Positions 62,389 through 64,000 of a stretch of DNA of 64,000 nucleotides are shown one piece after another. Below the pieces are notes generated by a model. That model ran no database searches. It was not told the origin of the DNA and worked only from the letters and a program-made list of their open reading frames with translations. The DNA is from DATFXM01 sp035315885 (GTDB taxonomy: Bacteria; Acidobacteriota; Blastocatellia; UBA7656), in NCBI GenBank assembly GCA_035315885.1, contig DATFXM010000060.1, positions 1-64,000 of the forward strand. Direction: 5' to 3'. Both the position numbers and the translations under genes were made by a program. Positions within the stretch are counted from its first letter, which is position 1, and each line of letters begins with the position of its first letter.

Positions 62389-63197
62389 GGGCCTGCTGGT
62401 TTCTGTTTGCCCATACGATGAGACGAATACGCACGCTCCTTGCGGCGAGCGGGGTTGTGCTTTCCGTATTTCAGATCTTCTTGATCGTAGTGGCTAGGTC
62501 AATCCACACGTCACGCGCGTTCGATCAAATCAACGCGCTGATTCCGCCCTTTATCAGGGCGCTGGCAGGGCCTTCGCTGCTGGCGTTCATGTCTTTTGGC
62601 GGCATCGTGTCACTCGGATATTTCCACGTATCGGTCATGAGCGCGCTGATAGCGTTCTCGATTTCGCTTGGTACTACGCACAGCTCGGAGGTCGAGATCG
62701 GGTTCATTGATTTGATTCTGTCGCGGCCGATGGCGCGGCATTGGGTGATAACGCGGACGATTGCGATTGTGATTTTTTGCACCGCACTGCTGCTTGGAAT
62801 GATGATGGCGGGCACGTGGATTGGGTTGAAGACTTTGGCGCCCGAGGGCGCGGAATGGCCCAGCGTGAGACTGGTGAGTTCGCTTGCAGCGAATCTGGGG
62901 TTATTGATGTTGTGCTGGGGCGGAGTAGCGGTGGCGATTGGGTCGTTGTCGCGGCGCCGCGGTGCGGCTGGGGCAGTTACCGGGCTGATCGCGTTTGCGA
63001 CGTTTCTTCTGGACTACGTTGCGCGCGCGTGGGAGCCGGCGCAGTCGGTGGGATGGGTTTCGCCTTTCCGGTACTACAATCCGTTGGACCTGGTGAGCGG
63101 CAAAGCGATTCCGATAAAGAACGTGCTGGTGCTGACTGGAATAGCGGTCGCGGGTTCGATCTTCGGCTACATCGCGTTCTCGCGAAAAGACACATAG
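62385..63197 (+). CDS. ABC-2 type transporter permease
   Basis: 270 aa from ATG 62385, overlapping the ATPase stop by 4 bases (ATGA), which implies coupled translation. Six hydrophobic segments at about 15-38, 52-80, 85-105, 122-148, 165-190, 195-215 with a last one near 245-265. SEVEIGFIDLILSRPMARHW after the third helix is the EAA-like loop seen in ABC-2 permeases that contact the ATPase. Makes a half-transporter that would dimerise. Substrate unknown. Confidence 0.88.
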   Translation: MRACWFLFAHTMRRIRTLLAASGVVLSVFQIFLIVVARSIHTSRAFDQINALIPPFIRALAGPSLLAFMSFGGIVSLGYFHVSVMSALIAFSISLGTTHSSEVEIGFIDLILSRPMARHWVITRTIAIVIFCTALLLGMMMAGTWIGLKTLAPEGAEWPSVRLVSSLAANLGLLMLCWGGVAVAIGSLSRRRGAAGAVTGLIAFATFLLDYVARAWEPAQSVGWVSPFRYYNPLDLVSGKAIPIKNVLVLTGIAVAGSIFGYIAFSRKDT

Positions 63198-63198
63198 G

Positions 63199-63238
63199 GA
63201 GTGCTGAGGGCTGAGTGCTGAGTGGCACTCAGCTCTCC
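63199..63238. terminator. Heptamer-built hairpin between convergent genes
   Basis: GGGAGTGCTGAGGGCTGAGT and then GCTGAGTGGCACTCAGCTCTCCC can fold so that GGGAG pairs with CTCCC and CTGAGTG pairs with CACTCAG. The element is made of TGAGTGC heptamers. Only 42 bases separate the two stop codons, so it is well placed as a two-way terminator. Confidence 0.6.
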
Positions 63239-63239
63239 C

Positions 63240-64000
63240 TTAGGGTTTCGCTTCCATCCAGTTGGAGCCCGTTCCAATATCCACCACCAAAGGCACCTCC
63301 AGCTCGTGAACGCTCTCCATTTCGTGCCTGACAATTTCACTGGTGGCCTCTACTTCTTTCGCTGGTACCTCGAGCAGCAACTCATCGTGTACCTGTAGAA
63401 TCATTCTCGCGCTCAGTCCGGCCTTCTTGAGCCTTTCGTGAACCTTTATCATCGCCATCTTTACCAGATCTGCGGCGGTTCCCTGAATCGGAGCGTTGAT
63501 CGCCTCACGTTCGGCACGAGACCTCAGATTGTGATTGCGGTTGTTGATGTCCGGAATCGGCCGAATTCGCCCGAACACCGTGCGCACAACCCCGCTTTCG
63601 CGAACGTGCGCCGGTGTCTCCGACATATATCGCCGCACCCCTTTGTAGGTTTCGTAGTAGTTCTCGATCACCTTCTTAGCTTCTGCCCGAGTCAGGCCAG
63701 TCCGCTGCGCAAGCCCAAAGGGCCCGATCACGTAAGGGATTGCAAAGTTCACTATCTTTGCAAGACGTCGAGCCTCGGCCAGCTGTTCCCTGGTCTCCGC
63801 GCCAAACACTTCCCGAGCCGTTCGCGCATGAATGTCTTCGCCTCGCGCGAATGATTCGGTCATCGCTTCGTCACCCGTGATATGAGCAAACAACCTGAGT
63901 TCGATCTGCGAATAGTCGGCCGACATCAAGACGTATCCGGGCGAAGCTACGAAAGCCGCTCGAATTCGCCGCCCCATCTCTGAGCGTATTGGAATGTTCT
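63240..64000 (-). CDS. polA: DNA polymerase I, C-terminal part (gene continues past the window)
   Basis: The last 253 residues are present; the gene runs off the right edge. Motif A (VLMSADYSQIELRLFAHI), the O-helix region (RRLAKIVNFAIPYVIGPFGL) and motif C (MILQVHDELLLEVP) define family A polymerase. The palm Asp residues are present. The O-helix reads NFAIPYVIGPFG where most bacterial Pol I enzymes have NFGIxYGMSxFG, a notable change. Function: repair and Okazaki fragment processing. The exonuclease domains, if present, lie outside the window. Stop codon TAA at 63240. Confidence 0.96.
   Translation of the reverse strand, partial: NIPIRSEMGRRIRAAFVASPGYVLMSADYSQIELRLFAHITGDEAMTESFARGEDIHARTAREVFGAETREQLAEARRLAKIVNFAIPYVIGPFGLAQRTGLTRAEAKKVIENYYETYKGVRRYMSETPAHVRESGVVRTVFGRIRPIPDINNRNHNLRSRAEREAINAPIQGTAADLVKMAMIKVHERLKKAGLSARMILQVHDELLLEVPAKEVEATSEIVRHEMESVHELEVPLVVDIGTGSNWMEAKP

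Overview
The window looks like a piece of a moderately GC-rich bacterial chromosome, most likely from the Acidobacteriota (Blastocatellia-like). This is inferred from protein types only: Oar-like TonB receptors with a carboxypeptidase-regulatory N-domain, winged-helix/TolB-like/TPR sensor proteins, an MFS-spermidine synthase-TPR fusion, DUF4331, and F420 genes. No rRNA, tRNA, CRISPR array, phage or transposase gene was seen.

Layout: 1-3857 holds two tandem winged-helix TPR proteins (the first cut by the window edge). 3960-9796 holds a TonB-dependent receptor, an acyl-CoA dehydrogenase and a secreted metalloprotease, all on the minus strand. A 1 kb repeat block (9896-10862) follows, then a fused spermidine synthase, a glycoside hydrolase and two glycosyltransferases (to 18284). 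Next come a threonine dehydratase, a ROK kinase, a TetR regulator, the serine pathway pair serC/serA, a hybrid histidine kinase, a broken glutamine synthetase gene, a membrane protein and an EEP-family hydrolase with no normal start codon (to 29366). A membrane HD-GYP/GAF/GGDEF protein precedes a coenzyme F420 block (npdG, cofD, cofC, cofE; 32401-35528). Tat-type exported enzymes, a sodium:solute symporter, a GMC oxidoreductase, a di-heme cytochrome, a TPR protein and DUF4331 follow (to 47281). The last part has MscS, aconitase, a probable selenocysteine peroxiredoxin, a PilZ protein, threonine synthase, a SCO protein with two CusF-like domains, a sulfotransferase, two tandem secreted paralogues, a very large BNR-repeat protein, an ABC exporter and the 3' end of polA.

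Two things stand out. (1) At 52009-52596 a peroxiredoxin-like gene has an in-frame TGA exactly at its first active-site cysteine (U-G-S-C). Gene callers would split it in two; it reads as one exported selenoprotein. (2) More than twenty intergenic gaps carry tandem heptamers in several 'alphabets' (GGCAGTA, TGAGTGC, TGAGTTC, GGGTTTA, GGTTTCT), mostly arranged as two reverse-complementary arms around a unique core, sometimes enclosing REP-like palindromes. The heptamers run into the stop codons of the flanking genes and often supply them.

Functionally the genes are mostly core and niche metabolism: amino acids (serA, serC, thrC, threonine dehydratase), TCA cycle (acnA), F420, copper/heme redox proteins, c-di-GMP signalling (HD-GYP, PilZ) and cell-surface polymers. 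All family calls come from reading the sequences by eye; no database search was run.
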